Below are positions 1 through 8,577 of a stretch of 64,000 bases of DNA, piece after piece; position 1 is the stretch's first letter; each line of letters opens with the position of its first letter. The stretch is taken from contig FNUU01000001.1 of assembly GCA_900108205.1 (NCBI GenBank), positions 1 to 64,000 on the forward strand, written 5' to 3'. The DNA comes from Eubacterium ruminantium. GTDB taxonomy: Bacteria > Bacillota > Clostridia > Lachnospirales > Lachnospiraceae. Both the position numbers and the translations under genes were made by a program. The notes beneath the pieces are model-generated. The model did not search any database, was not told the origin of the DNA, and saw only the letters and a program-made list of their open reading frames with translations.

Positions 1-170
1 TTTTTGCTATTAAAAATAAAACTATTGTAAAAGATTACAGACCGAATTCCGGAAAAGATTTTCATGGTGGCTATGAGGAATTATATTTGTATAAATTCAA
101 ACAATATCAGAGCTCAGTTGGACGTTATGTTCGCAATCAGCAATTAAAAGAGGTTAGTTACAATGGATAA
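1..170 (+). CDS. Small unknown protein, 5' end outside window
   Basis: The frame is open from base 1 to a TAA at 168-170 and encodes the last 55 or so residues of a small basic, tyrosine-rich protein. The complete version is at 10395-10604 and is identical over the shared part. The stop overlaps the ATG of the next gene by 8 bases (163-170), so the two are probably translationally coupled. I recognise no family. In the complete copy it follows darG directly, so it may be an accessory gene of a DarTG-type locus that continues left of this window. That link is inference from gene order. Confidence 0.6.
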   Translation, partial: FAIKNKTIVKDYRPNSGKDFHGGYEELYLYKFKQYQSSVGRYVRNQQLKEVSYNG

Positions 171-249
171 AGAAGAACTTAGTTATGATTATCTGTTAGA
201 GAGTTTTGGTGAAGACAGGATAGCTGCTCGCTGTAATTGGTTGATGGAT
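1..249 (+). repeat. Direct repeat, left copy (partner 10435-10683)
   Basis: I aligned positions 1-249 with 10435-10683 by eye and found no mismatch. The repeat probably continues upstream of base 1, since the right copy continues to the left in the same gene. Identity at this length implies recent duplication or gene conversion. Confidence 0.9.
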
Positions 250-699
250 ACAATGAAAGTGTATATTAATCAGAATAGACTTGCTGAATCAGCTTATGTT
301 TCTGAGGCTATTTTGAATCATGTTGTGATTGATTATTATGCAGATATAAAACGATTGAAGGAATTTCAGAAAATAGAAATTACTAATCATATAAAGATAT
401 TTGCTTATACTGTTTATTGGATTTTGAGACATAAACCTATTCAGATAACATCAGAATTTGAAGAAAAACATGTGTTTATAAATGAAGATTATTGTGCTGA
501 TCTGATCAGGACATTTTTGTTTGATAATCCGAGTGATGTAATTATTCTTAAACATGCTGAGGAATCAATAAATGAATTTATTGATACTATGCGTTACTAT
601 TTTGTATACAGAGATGTTAATCCACAATGTATAGAATTAATGTTGCTTTCATTTAAAGCGGGAAGAGCTTATCAGAATTCTGTGGATCATCAGAACTAG
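163..699 (+). CDS. Unknown 178-aa protein
   Basis: The ATG at 163 follows an AGAGG-type ribosome site and overlaps the previous stop. The product is acidic and largely helical by eye, with no signal peptide, no membrane segment and no motif I recognise. A truncated copy (first 29 residues, 10597-10686) lies downstream of an intact darG. The gene may therefore be a companion of a DarTG-like locus, but its function is unknown. It ends just before a strong intrinsic terminator (708-748), so it is likely the last gene of its operon. Base composition is AT-rich, like the rest of the accessory block and unlike capF, which follows. Confidence 0.75.
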   Translation: MDKEELSYDYLLESFGEDRIAARCNWLMDTMKVYINQNRLAESAYVSEAILNHVVIDYYADIKRLKEFQKIEITNHIKIFAYTVYWILRHKPIQITSEFEEKHVFINEDYCADLIRTFLFDNPSDVIILKHAEESINEFIDTMRYYFVYRDVNPQCIELMLLSFKAGRAYQNSVDHQN

Positions 700-707
700 T
701 GTTGTTA

Positions 708-748
708 AAATAAAGGCTATACATTTTGCATAGCCTTTATTTGTTTTT
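708..748 (+). terminator. Intrinsic terminator before capF
   Basis: A 13-bp stem (708-720 with 730-742) around a 9-base loop is followed by GTTTTT. It ends the 178-aa gene and lies immediately before the capF ribosome site, so it may also attenuate read-through into capF. Confidence 0.8.
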
Positions 749-763
749 AGGAGATGAATAAAG

Positions 764-1960
764 ATGAATATACTTGTAACTGGTGCCAAGGGCATGGTTG
801 GAACTGCTCTTGTAAATAATCTTAAGAATATAAGAGATAATAAAAATCAAACAAGACCGGGTATCGTTATAGATGATATCTATGAATATGATATAGATTC
901 TACAAAGGCTGAGCTTGATGAGTTTTGTTCGAAGGCGGATTTTGTATTTAATCTTGCAGGCGTAAACAGACCTGAAAATCCGGAAGACTTTATGAAGGGG
1001 AATTTTGGATTTGCAAGTGAGCTTTTGGATATGCTGAAAAAACATAGTAATAAGGCTGCTATAATGCTCAGTTCCTCTATACAGGCGACTTTATCCGGGC
1101 GTTTTGGTGATTCAGAATATGGCCGCAGCAAGAAGGCAGGGGAGGAACTCTTTTTCTCTTATGCTGAGGAGACCGGAACTAAGGTAGCGGTATATCGTTT
1201 TCCTAATCTTATGGGGCATTCGAGACCAAAGTATAATTCGGCTGTTTCGACATTTTGCTGGGCAGTCGCAAATGACGAAGAGTTCACAGTTAATGATAGA
1301 TCAACTGAGCTTGAGCTTTTATATATTGATGATCTTGTAGAGGGGATGTTTGATCTCCTGGAGGGAAAGGAACAGCATTGTGAATTTAACGGAGTTGATA
1401 CTGTTCTGAAAGCAGATGGCAGATATTGCTGCGTACCGGTTACTCATAAGGTGACTCTGGGAGAGATAGTTGATCTGCTTGAAGAATTCAAAGCGCAGCC
1501 GAGGACCTTGATGATGCCTAAGATGCCGGAAGGTTCATTTGCGAAGAAGCTTTATAGTTTGTATCTTACGTATCTGCCAACTGATAAGTTCAAGTATGAA
1601 CTGAAGATGAATGTGGATAACAGAGGTTCATTTACGGAGCTTGTGCATACTGAAGATTGCGGTCAGGTTTCTATCAATATCAGTAAGCCGGGTATTACTA
1701 AGGGGCAGCACTGGCATAATTCCAAGTGGGAGCTTTTCATAGTTGTTGCCGGACATGGGCTTATCCAGGAGCGGAATATCAACACCGGTGAGATGGTTGA
1801 GTTTGAGGTTTCCGGAGAGAAGATAGAAGCTGTGCATATGATTCCGGGATGGACGCATAACATAATTAACTTGTCGGAGACGGAGGATCTGGTTACGGTT
1901 ATGACATGCAACGAGATCTTTAATCCGCAGAGACCGGATACGTTCAGGGAGGATGTGTAG
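764..1960 (+). CDS. capF: CapF-like bifunctional UDP-sugar reductase/epimerase
   Basis: This 398-aa protein matches the CapF/WbjC/FnlB layout: an N-terminal short-chain dehydrogenase domain (TGAKGMVG dinucleotide-binding loop at residues 6-13, YGRSK catalytic Tyr-Lys near residue 119) and a C-terminal cupin (GQHWHNSKWE metal-binding motif near residue 314). In the known family the enzyme acts after CapE to make UDP-N-acetyl-L-fucosamine for capsule or O-chain. Neither capE nor capG is visible here, so it is separated from its pathway partners. A start at 764 is supported by TTAGGAG upstream. A badly deleted copy sits at 13235-13364, so this gene belongs to a duplicated segment. Confidence 0.85.
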   Translation: MNILVTGAKGMVGTALVNNLKNIRDNKNQTRPGIVIDDIYEYDIDSTKAELDEFCSKADFVFNLAGVNRPENPEDFMKGNFGFASELLDMLKKHSNKAAIMLSSSIQATLSGRFGDSEYGRSKKAGEELFFSYAEETGTKVAVYRFPNLMGHSRPKYNSAVSTFCWAVANDEEFTVNDRSTELELLYIDDLVEGMFDLLEGKEQHCEFNGVDTVLKADGRYCCVPVTHKVTLGEIVDLLEEFKAQPRTLMMPKMPEGSFAKKLYSLYLTYLPTDKFKYELKMNVDNRGSFTELVHTEDCGQVSINISKPGITKGQHWHNSKWELFIVVAGHGLIQERNINTGEMVEFEVSGEKIEAVHMIPGWTHNIINLSETEDLVTVMTCNEIFNPQRPDTFREDV

Positions 1961-1972
1961 ATTCGTGAGTAA

Positions 1973-2092
1973 TCCGAAAGGATTTCAAGCGTGTACATGA
2001 TAGTTCTGAGTACGTATCCTGATGTTTGTAGATAACGACCTTTGAGAGCATTCAGCTCTAAACTATCGTGCAGCATGCTCTAAGCTTTCGGA
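1973..2092. other. Nested inverted-repeat element, possible structured RNA
   Basis: Three nested complementary pairs are visible: TCCGAAAG (1973-1980) with CTTTCGGA (2085-2092); a 9-bp stem 1997-2005 with 2061-2069 that needs one U-G pair; and an AGAGC/GCTCT hairpin (2045-2059). The corresponding region after the second capF remnant (13364 onward) lacks about 190 bases here, so this is either an inserted element or something deleted from the other copy. No coding frame explains it. Confidence 0.45.
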
Positions 2093-2155
2093 ATATACAC
2101 GGAATATACAGACCGTGTGGGATATGTATGCAGATCATGTAGATTTAGAGTAGAA

Positions 2156-2395
2156 GATTAAATCGGCAATTGCCGGTTTTTTCTTTTAAATGCGTGGTTG
2201 GAATGGGATGGAAATAATGATTGATTTATAATTAAATACGTGATATTCTAATATATGGAAGCACTCATGACAGGGTGGTAGTCTCCCGAGCCTTTACCGG
2301 GTAACCGGAATAATAAAATGCCTCTTCTGTCGGCAAATAGGAGAGGTGGCTATAGGTAAAGAGCAAATTTATAGATTGCGTATATATTGACGTTA
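2156..2395 (+). pseudogene. Type I toxin-antitoxin scaffold, copy 1, toxin deleted
   Basis: The sequence matches the leader at 10681-10834: AATCGGCAATTGCCGG hairpin, -35/-10 promoter, GCACTCATGACAGGG leader motif and the GGGTAACCGG hairpin. After ACCGGAATA it jumps directly to the terminator hairpin (CCTCT...AGAGG, near 2322-2345). The toxin reading frame and its ribosome site are missing, and the 3' leader-pairing segment is absent. It is a decayed relic of the module that is complete at 10684-11112. Confidence 0.7.
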
Positions 2396-2469
2396 TTTGT
2401 ATATTAGTAAATGGTAAATAACATGTACCTTACTAAAACATGAGCCGCCTTGCGGCGACTCGCTGATTA

Positions 2470-3066
2470 CTATTTATTTTCGTTGTTTGACTTTCTGCAC
2501 TTCATCGGCAAGTTCGGAGACCACGGAAGAAGATCATCTAAAAATGATAGGTCGGTATCTTCCTGATGCTGTGGTATTACTTCAAACAAGTGCTCAAAGT
2601 ATTCATACGGTCTAAGATCATTTGCCTTAGCCGTTTCAGCTATACTGTAAGCTATGGCACTTGCCTCTGCACCATGGATGGTGTCAATGACATACCAGTT
2701 TTTCTTACCTACGCAGAAACTCCTTATGGCTCTTTCGGCAGCGTTATTATCTATAGGGATATTTCCATCATTCAAGAACTCCCTTAGATAAGATTCTTGA
2801 TTAAGACAGTAGGTTATTGCTTTACCTGTTTTTGATTGTGCAGGTACGGAGTCACGTATACTATTCAGCCATACGAAAAAGGCATCAACTATAGGCTTTA
2901 TTCCCAGTTGACGTTTATTCATCCTTTCATCTGCAGATAGATCAGCATATGAGTTTTCCAGTTTATACATAGCTCCTATCTGAGTTAGTGCCTTTGATGC
3001 TACTGTTGATGCAGGAGATTTTTGACCGTTTGCTTTTATAACATCATCAAATTTTCTCCTTGCATG
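2470..3066 (-). pseudogene. tnpC: IS66 transposase TnpC, C-terminal part, split by RIT
   Basis: Read on the minus strand from 3066, the frame continues exactly where the upstream fragment stops: the CAT of GCWAH is followed here by ARRKFDDV, as in intact IS66 TnpC. It carries the conserved NNAAERAIR region with the catalytic Glu and the IS66 C-terminal tail. The visible Met start near 2970 is internal. Removing 3067-6534 restores one uninterrupted frame with the fragment at 6535-7578. Since the two halves are separated by 3.5 kb, no full transposase can be made from this copy. Confidence 0.9.
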
Positions 3067-3067
3067 C

Positions 3068-3095
3068 GACTTATTCGAGTTCTTAGATAAGTCGC
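3068..3095. repeat. Palindrome at left RIT border
   Basis: GCGACTTAT and ATAAGTCGC form a 9-bp inverted repeat around about 12 bases between the tnpC junction and the left 52-bp repeat. It has no counterpart at the right border, so it may be a recombinase site or a remnant of an earlier insertion site carried along. Confidence 0.6.
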
Positions 3096-3146
3096 ATTAT
3101 TCCAGAAGTATTGTTATTCAAGAAGAACTGCTGAAAGTGGCTTGAT
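3095..3146 (+). repeat. RIT left inverted repeat, 52 bp
   Basis: Exactly the reverse complement of 6483-6534 over all 52 bases. It contains GTTATTCAAGAA (3113-3124), which recurs inverted at 3167-3178 and with a shorter core near the right end, suggesting paired recombinase arm sites. Confidence 0.92.
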
Positions 3147-3188
3147 CCGGCAGTTCTCCCGTTTTATTCTTGAATAACCTTATGCCTT

Positions 3189-4208
3189 TTACCTCAAAAA
3201 ATCAGGTATGATCTTATTGGCACTGTCCTGCCTACCATTTCCATCATCTTTAAGAAACCACTTGTCATTCCATGACTTAAGCTGTCGGTTCATGGTATCC
3301 TGAGTGATCTCGGTATAAATCTGAGTGGTCTGCAAAGATACATGTCCAAGAAAATTTTTAACCACGATGATCGGAACTCCCGCATCTAACATATGAGTAG
3401 CTGTAGTATGACGCATAGAATGTGGTGTGTAATTATCTCTAAACATATCTGGATATTGAAGTTTCGCTTTTGCAATGTACTTAGCGTATATTTCCTCTAT
3501 ACAAGAAACGGACATCTTTTCATGTGTCTGACTTGAGAAAACATGTCTGTCAGCTTCATCAAGTATACCACGATGCTCAATGTATTTGTGGAGTATACTT
3601 GCTGCTTCCATAGGAATACCAATACGGCGCATTTTCTGTCCTTTACCATGTATATTTATACTGGCACGATCCGGATAGAATTGAATATCTCCAACCATCA
3701 AATCACATACCTCCTGGGCACGTGTCCCACTGGCATACATGAAACAGAGGAGCGTCTTGTCTCGTGAACCGATTTCAGTTCCTGATACAGGTAGCGATAG
3801 CAGTATTTTTATCTCTTCTCTAGTAAAGGAACTCCTCCCTTGACGAGGCGCCTTTTTCTTAGGAACCTTTAACACGTTATTTCTGAATTTTGCAGCCGTC
3901 AAATCTCTGTTTTGTACATAAATTGAAAATGCTGCAATAGCAGAGAGTCTTTGGTTTCTTGTAGCTATACCGCATTTTCTTTCTGTTTCAAGCCAGTTCA
4001 AGAAATCGGTGATTCTTTTATCATCAAGGGTGTCAAAACTTATACTGTCAGACGTTATGTTATCAACTGTGTATAAATATTCCATAAGCAGTCGAAATGT
4101 TGTCTTGTAAGAAACTATAGTAGCCTTTGACAATCCCTTTGCAGTAGGCAGGTATGAATTAAAATAACGCTCAAGGTGGTCTATGAATGAATCATTTTTA
4201 CGTCTCAT
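3189..4208 (-). CDS. ritC: RIT tyrosine recombinase C
   Basis: Tyrosine site-specific recombinase, the last gene of the trio. Start is set at 4208 (MRRKND...), preceded by GGAGG and overlapping the ritB stop by 11 bases; an upstream in-frame start at 4277 would overlap 80 bases and lacks a good ribosome site. An N-terminal core-binding domain is followed by the catalytic domain with ASGTRAQE (first Arg), HSMRH (His-x-x-Arg), FLGH and the IYTEIT nucleophile Tyr. The active site therefore looks complete. It presumably acts with RitA and RitB to move the element; the division of labour in RIT elements is not established. Confidence 0.88.
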   Translation of the reverse strand: MRRKNDSFIDHLERYFNSYLPTAKGLSKATIVSYKTTFRLLMEYLYTVDNITSDSISFDTLDDKRITDFLNWLETERKCGIATRNQRLSAIAAFSIYVQNRDLTAAKFRNNVLKVPKKKAPRQGRSSFTREEIKILLSLPVSGTEIGSRDKTLLCFMYASGTRAQEVCDLMVGDIQFYPDRASINIHGKGQKMRRIGIPMEAASILHKYIEHRGILDEADRHVFSSQTHEKMSVSCIEEIYAKYIAKAKLQYPDMFRDNYTPHSMRHTTATHMLDAGVPIIVVKNFLGHVSLQTTQIYTEITQDTMNRQLKSWNDKWFLKDDGNGRQDSANKIIPDFLR

Positions 4209-5175
4209 AGTCCACCTCCGGCATAAGCCCTGACATAAAGCTGCCAAACGCGTCAATGGACTCCGGAAAAAGCTCATTGCTGAATTTCAAATATTTTTCC
4301 GTTTCATAAATTCCCTCGTGTCCTAGATATACTGACAGAAATGGTATTAAATCATCCATATGTTGTCCACGGCGTTCGGATTGGGCAAATGACTTAATGG
4401 CAAATACGTGGCGCATGCAGTGTAGGCATGGACCTCGCTCATATCTCCTCCGATTTTCAAGCTGAATGCCATTATCCATCAGAATCATCTCAAAACGACG
4501 TTTTATAGCTTTGTCGGAGATATGTCCTTCGCTTTTTGCGGATGGAAAAAGCCAACCACTGCAACTTCCGAATAATCCCATCGCTAGGCAATAATTAGTT
4601 AGAATCTCTGTCATTAATGATGACATCGGCACGAGTCGATGCTTGTCTCCCTTCGTGTTCACCATTCGGAGAATACCATTCTCCAGATCGACATCTGATA
4701 CATCCATCCTAACCGTCTCGCCAATTCGCACCCCACAGCTGTATAAAAGTCTTATGATCACGGGAAATTCTATCACAAGATACGGATCTGCTTTAGTGTC
4801 TTTTTGGATAACGTTATCCGATGATGCAAATATCCTATCTAATTCTTTGTCACTAAAAATGTACGGAACGTAGTCATCACGTACCTTCGGTATAATCGGC
4901 ATAAAAACCCGCTCTCCGGACGAGCCGAGATAGTTTAAGAACTGGCGAATAACAATCACCTCATTTTCGATAGAACTGCTCTTTCCGGAAAGAGAACCCA
5001 CCCATTTGTTAATAAACTCCTCTGTCATGTTATTACGAAAGCTAAGCCTCTTCTCAACATATGCATCAAACCGTCTTAGGTAGCAAAGTTCATGCTTGGC
5101 TGCGCTGTCACTCAGGTTTTTGCTACGTAAATCATAATAAAGTGACAACTGAGTGGAATAAATACTCTTAAACAC
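4198..5175 (-). CDS. ritB: RIT tyrosine recombinase B
   Basis: A 325-aa tyrosine recombinase, second in the trio. It carries CGVRIGE (first Arg), HCMRH (His-x-x-Arg), LGHEG and EKYLKFS with the nucleophilic Tyr, so the catalytic set looks intact. Its start overlaps the ritA stop by 8 bases and its stop overlaps ritC by 11, so translation of all three is probably coupled. It is notably diverged from RitA and RitC, as is usual: the three proteins of a RIT element belong to separate subfamilies rather than being recent duplicates. Confidence 0.88.
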   Translation of the reverse strand: MFKSIYSTQLSLYYDLRSKNLSDSAAKHELCYLRRFDAYVEKRLSFRNNMTEEFINKWVGSLSGKSSSIENEVIVIRQFLNYLGSSGERVFMPIIPKVRDDYVPYIFSDKELDRIFASSDNVIQKDTKADPYLVIEFPVIIRLLYSCGVRIGETVRMDVSDVDLENGILRMVNTKGDKHRLVPMSSLMTEILTNYCLAMGLFGSCSGWLFPSAKSEGHISDKAIKRRFEMILMDNGIQLENRRRYERGPCLHCMRHVFAIKSFAQSERRGQHMDDLIPFLSVYLGHEGIYETEKYLKFSNELFPESIDAFGSFMSGLMPEVDYET

Positions 5176-6391
5176 AACAGATCACCTCCTTGCCTGAAAG
5201 ATAGTCATAAAACAACCCAGTAGGAGTAGGAGGTTCTATAGAACATAACCTAAGGTTTTCAATATCAACTTTTGCATAATGCTTTATAACGTTAGGATCT
5301 GAATGTCCCAGAATACGCCTGACGACCTCATAAGAAACCCCATCATTCACCATAGAACTAGCAAGCGAAGATCGAAATGAATGCGGTCCGTGCCTCTTTC
5401 CACCAGTATTTACTCCAGCAGTTTCGAACCCCTTATTCAGTATGTGCCGTATTATACTTGTCGTTATAGGACCATAAGGAGCCGTCATGCTATGAAATAC
5501 ATATCCATCAATCTGTGTATATTTGTCGTTTTCAAGATGCATTGTAATGGCTTCAGATACTTCTGATGGCATTTGCAAAGAAAGCGGTTCACCCGTTTTT
5601 TCCTGAATAATACTTATATATCCAGTGTCAAAACTGATTTCCGATAACTTAAGTTTTGCTATATCTCCGGCACGTAATCCCATGCGCGATGCGATAAGAG
5701 TGATTGCTAAGTTTCTTCTCCCAGTATTTGAATCAATGTTGATAGACTTCTCAATACTGCTTATTTCTTCCGGAGTGTATGTCGTGGGAACAGGGATTCT
5801 TCGCCTGTATCGAGGAACAATTCCTGAAAAATCTGTTTCAACGATTCCAATGTTATAAAGGTATTTCAAAAACTGCCTGATACTTGCATAAGAATCTTTA
5901 TTCGAGAATGTAAGCAACCCCCGTGTAATAGTGCTTGTGTCCATCTGAGAAAGATCTGAACATCCTTCTTCATAAACGTATGTTAAGAATGATACACATA
6001 CCTGCTCCTTAGCAAGGATTGTGGCGGCTTTGTTTCCCTTTTCTTCGCAATGATGAAGATACTCAGACAGTATATTTGAAAAAACTGCAGGTGATTCAAT
6101 TTTCTCGTTATCATGATGACTTCTATAGGGCTTGCCTTCGATGTAATCATCAAGTCTTCGTATCGCGCAAGAATAAGCAACAAGAGTTGATTCACATACA
6201 TTTTGGCAGGAGATAAACTCCTTACCCAATTCATGTGTATATACTTCCGTATCATGTTGTATTAAAAAAGTATGAACTCGGTTATAAGTTCGTCGATAGA
6301 CCGTTAATGTCGAGTTCATGTACTTTTGTGATTTCAGCTGATCAAGCACAGCTTCCATCAATTCATGAAAAGATAGTTTTTTAACTTTCAT
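5168..6391 (-). CDS. ritA: RIT tyrosine recombinase A
   Basis: A 407-aa tyrosine recombinase, first gene of the trio, with AAAGGAGG eight bases before the ATG. An N-terminal SAM-like core-binding region (about residues 1-190) leads into the catalytic domain with MGLRAGD (Arg), HSFRSS (His-x-x-Arg), ILGHSD and KHYAKV (Tyr). All catalytic positions are present. Between its start and the right inverted repeat there are about 90 AT-rich bases that should hold the promoter; they include a GTTATTCAAG motif (6451-6460) shared with the element ends, so recombinase binding could repress its own operon. That regulation is inference. Confidence 0.88.
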   Translation of the reverse strand: MKVKKLSFHELMEAVLDQLKSQKYMNSTLTVYRRTYNRVHTFLIQHDTEVYTHELGKEFISCQNVCESTLVAYSCAIRRLDDYIEGKPYRSHHDNEKIESPAVFSNILSEYLHHCEEKGNKAATILAKEQVCVSFLTYVYEEGCSDLSQMDTSTITRGLLTFSNKDSYASIRQFLKYLYNIGIVETDFSGIVPRYRRRIPVPTTYTPEEISSIEKSINIDSNTGRRNLAITLIASRMGLRAGDIAKLKLSEISFDTGYISIIQEKTGEPLSLQMPSEVSEAITMHLENDKYTQIDGYVFHSMTAPYGPITTSIIRHILNKGFETAGVNTGGKRHGPHSFRSSLASSMVNDGVSYEVVRRILGHSDPNVIKHYAKVDIENLRLCSIEPPTPTGLFYDYLSGKEVICCV

Positions 6392-6482
6392 TCGTGACCT
6401 CCTTTAAAATGAGATTTATTGTTACATTCTCATTGTAAAAGGAGTGTAATGTTATTCAAGGAACATTTTTAGAAGTGAACAA

Positions 6483-6534
6483 ATCAAGCCACTTTCAGCA
6501 GTTCTTCTTGAATAACAATACTTCTGGAATAATG
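6483..6534 (-). repeat. RIT right inverted repeat, 52 bp
   Basis: Perfect reverse complement of 3095-3146. Its outer end coincides with the tnpC junction (ATG at 6532-6534). Confidence 0.92.
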
Positions 6535-7578
6535 AGCCCAGCATCCTGCAAAACGTATATCTGGCCGTTCCTTATCAAGTGCATGATAAACCTGATATCC
6601 ATCGGTTATACATGCACCTTTATAGTCACTAAGGAATTCTCTGGGATGTTCCGTATTACGAGTCCTCTCATAATCATAAAGGACTATCTGATGAGAACCC
6701 TCAAAACTACCGGAACGATATACCCACATGTAACTCTTGGAACCGGCAGGTCTTCCATCGTGATTCACCAGACATGGTGTTTCGTCAGCTTGAATCACCT
6801 TGCATTCCTTTAATGATGATTTAAACCTGTCATAAAGTAATGATAACCAGTTCTCACAGAGTTTTATCACCCAGTTACACATGACCTGTCTTGAAAGATT
6901 AATATCCTGACGATGGAATTCTGACTCAAGTCGGGCAATGGGCTGACTGTTGACAAACTTGTAATTAAATATTCCTGCAGCAAGAGATGGAGTCACAAGA
7001 CTCTTATCTAAAAGGTTCTTAGGATGAGGTGCTCTTATGATGGTATCATCTTTTCCGGCATATACGCCAACATGATGTTCTTCCACCTCAAATGATGCCG
7101 GATGAAACGTAAGCTTTTTATAGACATGTTCAGGAAGCTCTTTCCATCCTTTACCTAACTTGTCATCAAGTTCTTCCGGTGTGAGTTTGTGTTCTATCAC
7201 CTTTACGGGAATATCCTTAAGATCAGCTTCACGCTTTCCTTTAGATTTATTTCTCTTGTAAGAAGATGGGTGTATCTCTTCAAGCTCAGGCTCAGCTATC
7301 GGTTCTGCCATACCTACTGTAACTTCAGCTTCATTGAAGACGAATATCATTTGTTGATATTCAGAGTTCGTTTCATCAGCAGCTCTCTTTTCTGATGATC
7401 TGCCGAATTTGTTCTGGCGAAGATATGATATCTCTTCACGCATGACAGCCATTTCCTGAGTCATTATCGCAAGATTTTTGTTAAGTTGTTCAAAAGAATC
7501 CTGGAGTTGCAGAAAGAGTGTAATCAGTGTTTTATTGTCAAGGTTCATCAGATTTTCTTCCGTAAATTTGATGGCCAT
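6535..7578 (-). pseudogene. tnpC: IS66 transposase TnpC, N-terminal part, split by RIT
   Basis: About 348 residues of IS66 TnpC: an N-terminal coiled-coil/leucine-rich segment, the basic linker, and the DDE core start with QADETPCLV and ITDGYQ motifs, ending at FAGCWAH where the RIT element begins. Start is set at 7578 (MAIKFTEEN), with AAAGGAG upstream; a longer frame reaching 7668 has no ribosome site. Past the junction, translation runs about 16 codons into the RIT repeat. The catalytic Glu lies in the detached half at 2470-3066, so this fragment cannot be an active transposase. Confidence 0.9.
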
Positions 7579-7871
7579 TATACTTACTCCTTTAGGTGAT
7601 TTATACTGTAATAAATATACCATAAAGTCAGTATTTACGCCACTTTCTAGAGTTTTAGACCTCGTCATTTTGACGAAAGAAAATCGTTATCAAATAGATT
7701 GTTATAGACAATCTTTTAAGCATATATAAGTTTTTACAGTGCCTGTTAAGGCATATATGAGCATTAGCATGTAGAGTAGTACGAATGGCAGCCATATCGT
7801 TATATAGCTCAAATATATGATTTAACACGATTTAACAGGCTGAAAATTTCTCTGTTTTTACCAAAAGAAAT

Positions 7872-8231
7872 TTATGATGGTTCAGAGTAATGCACAGGTC
7901 TGATTCTGCTTTCTATAGAAAAACCTTGCATTAACATTTGAAACTCAACTGCTGTTAGGTTTCTTAATTCATCACTGCTCCTGGGCCACTGGAATCCGCC
8001 TGCTTCAACCCGTTTATAAAGAAGCAGAAAACCATCACCTTCCCAGACTAATGCTTTAATACGATTACTTCGCTTACCACAAAATAGAAAAATCGTATCT
8101 CTATCAAATGGATCAAGATTGTACTGGGACTTGATTAGCGTCGCCAGACCATCTATTCCTTTACGAAGATCCGTATAGCCAAGAGCGATATATATACGAT
8201 TAAACTTCTTGGCATCATAATTATTAAGCAT
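7872..8231 (-). CDS. tnpB: IS66 accessory protein TnpB
   Basis: A 119-aa protein with the hallmark IS66 TnpB sequence: YTDLRKGIDGLA near the N-terminus, then FLFCGKRSNRIKAL and the VEAGGFQWP region. TnpB is required together with TnpA and TnpC for transposition of IS66-type elements; its biochemical role is unclear. Length is normal for the family. The start overlaps the tnpA stop by 8 bases, indicating coupled translation. The gene is intact although tnpC downstream is broken. Confidence 0.92.
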   Translation of the reverse strand: MLNNYDAKKFNRIYIALGYTDLRKGIDGLATLIKSQYNLDPFDRDTIFLFCGKRSNRIKALVWEGDGFLLLYKRVEAGGFQWPRSSDELRNLTAVEFQMLMQGFSIESRIRPVHYSEPS

Positions 8232-8577
8232 CCGTTATCACCTCTCTTATAAGAGTAATGATATCCGGATTTATAGAACAATCAGTTATTTCAACTGTAA
8301 CTTTGCCTTTTCTCAAGGTAACAGAGGTTGAGCATTTTTGCTCCGACATAGATGTTTGTTCTAACAACACTTCATTAGGCACAGGAGCAAAGATAGACTC
8401 ATGAGGGTTTATGGCTTCATATACTTCCTTGCGCAGTTTTTTCTGCCAATAATAATAAGCATCCTTGGTTATTCCGTTACGGCTACACCAGTCCTTAACT
8501 GTAAGGCCGCTTTGCTTTTGTTCTTTGATGATACCTGCCCATTGTGCAAGGCGTAGTTCCTTGGTTTCTTTATCCAT
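8224..8577 (-). CDS. tnpA: IS66 accessory protein TnpA
   Basis: About 117 aa. The N-terminal half is a helix-turn-helix of the IS66 TnpA/IS3-OrfA type (WCSRNGITKDAYYYWQKKLR). Start is set at 8577 (MDKETKE), six bases after GGAGG; an ATG at 8595 lies upstream but reads through the ribosome site. It is the first gene of the IS66 operon and lies about 95 bp inside the right inverted repeat. The protein likely binds the element ends. Confidence 0.88.
   Translation of the reverse strand: MDKETKELRLAQWAGIIKEQKQSGLTVKDWCSRNGITKDAYYYWQKKLRKEVYEAINPHESIFAPVPNEVLLEQTSMSEQKCSTSVTLRKGKVTVEITDCSINPDIITLIREVITDA

Larger units (their letters stand above)
3067..6534 (-). mobile_element. Recombinase-In-Trio (RIT) element inserted in tnpC
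   Basis: Three overlapping tyrosine recombinase genes, all on the minus strand, lie between perfect 52-bp inverted repeats (3095-3146 and 6483-6534). The borders were set by rejoining tnpC: ATG at 3064-3066 and at 6532-6534 is the shared triplet, so removing 3468 bp heals the transposase frame. RIT elements with this ritA-ritB-ritC layout are a known class. The left border carries 28 extra bases outside its inverted repeat, including a palindrome; the right repeat runs to the border. Confidence 0.92.

Noticed and set aside
737..1045. Minus-strand open frame over capF
   Set aside because: It is antisense to a recognised enzyme and has no ribosome site or family resemblance.
2340..2470. Second toxin frame in scaffold copy 1
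   Set aside because: The stretch jumps from leader to terminator; no peptide frame remains.
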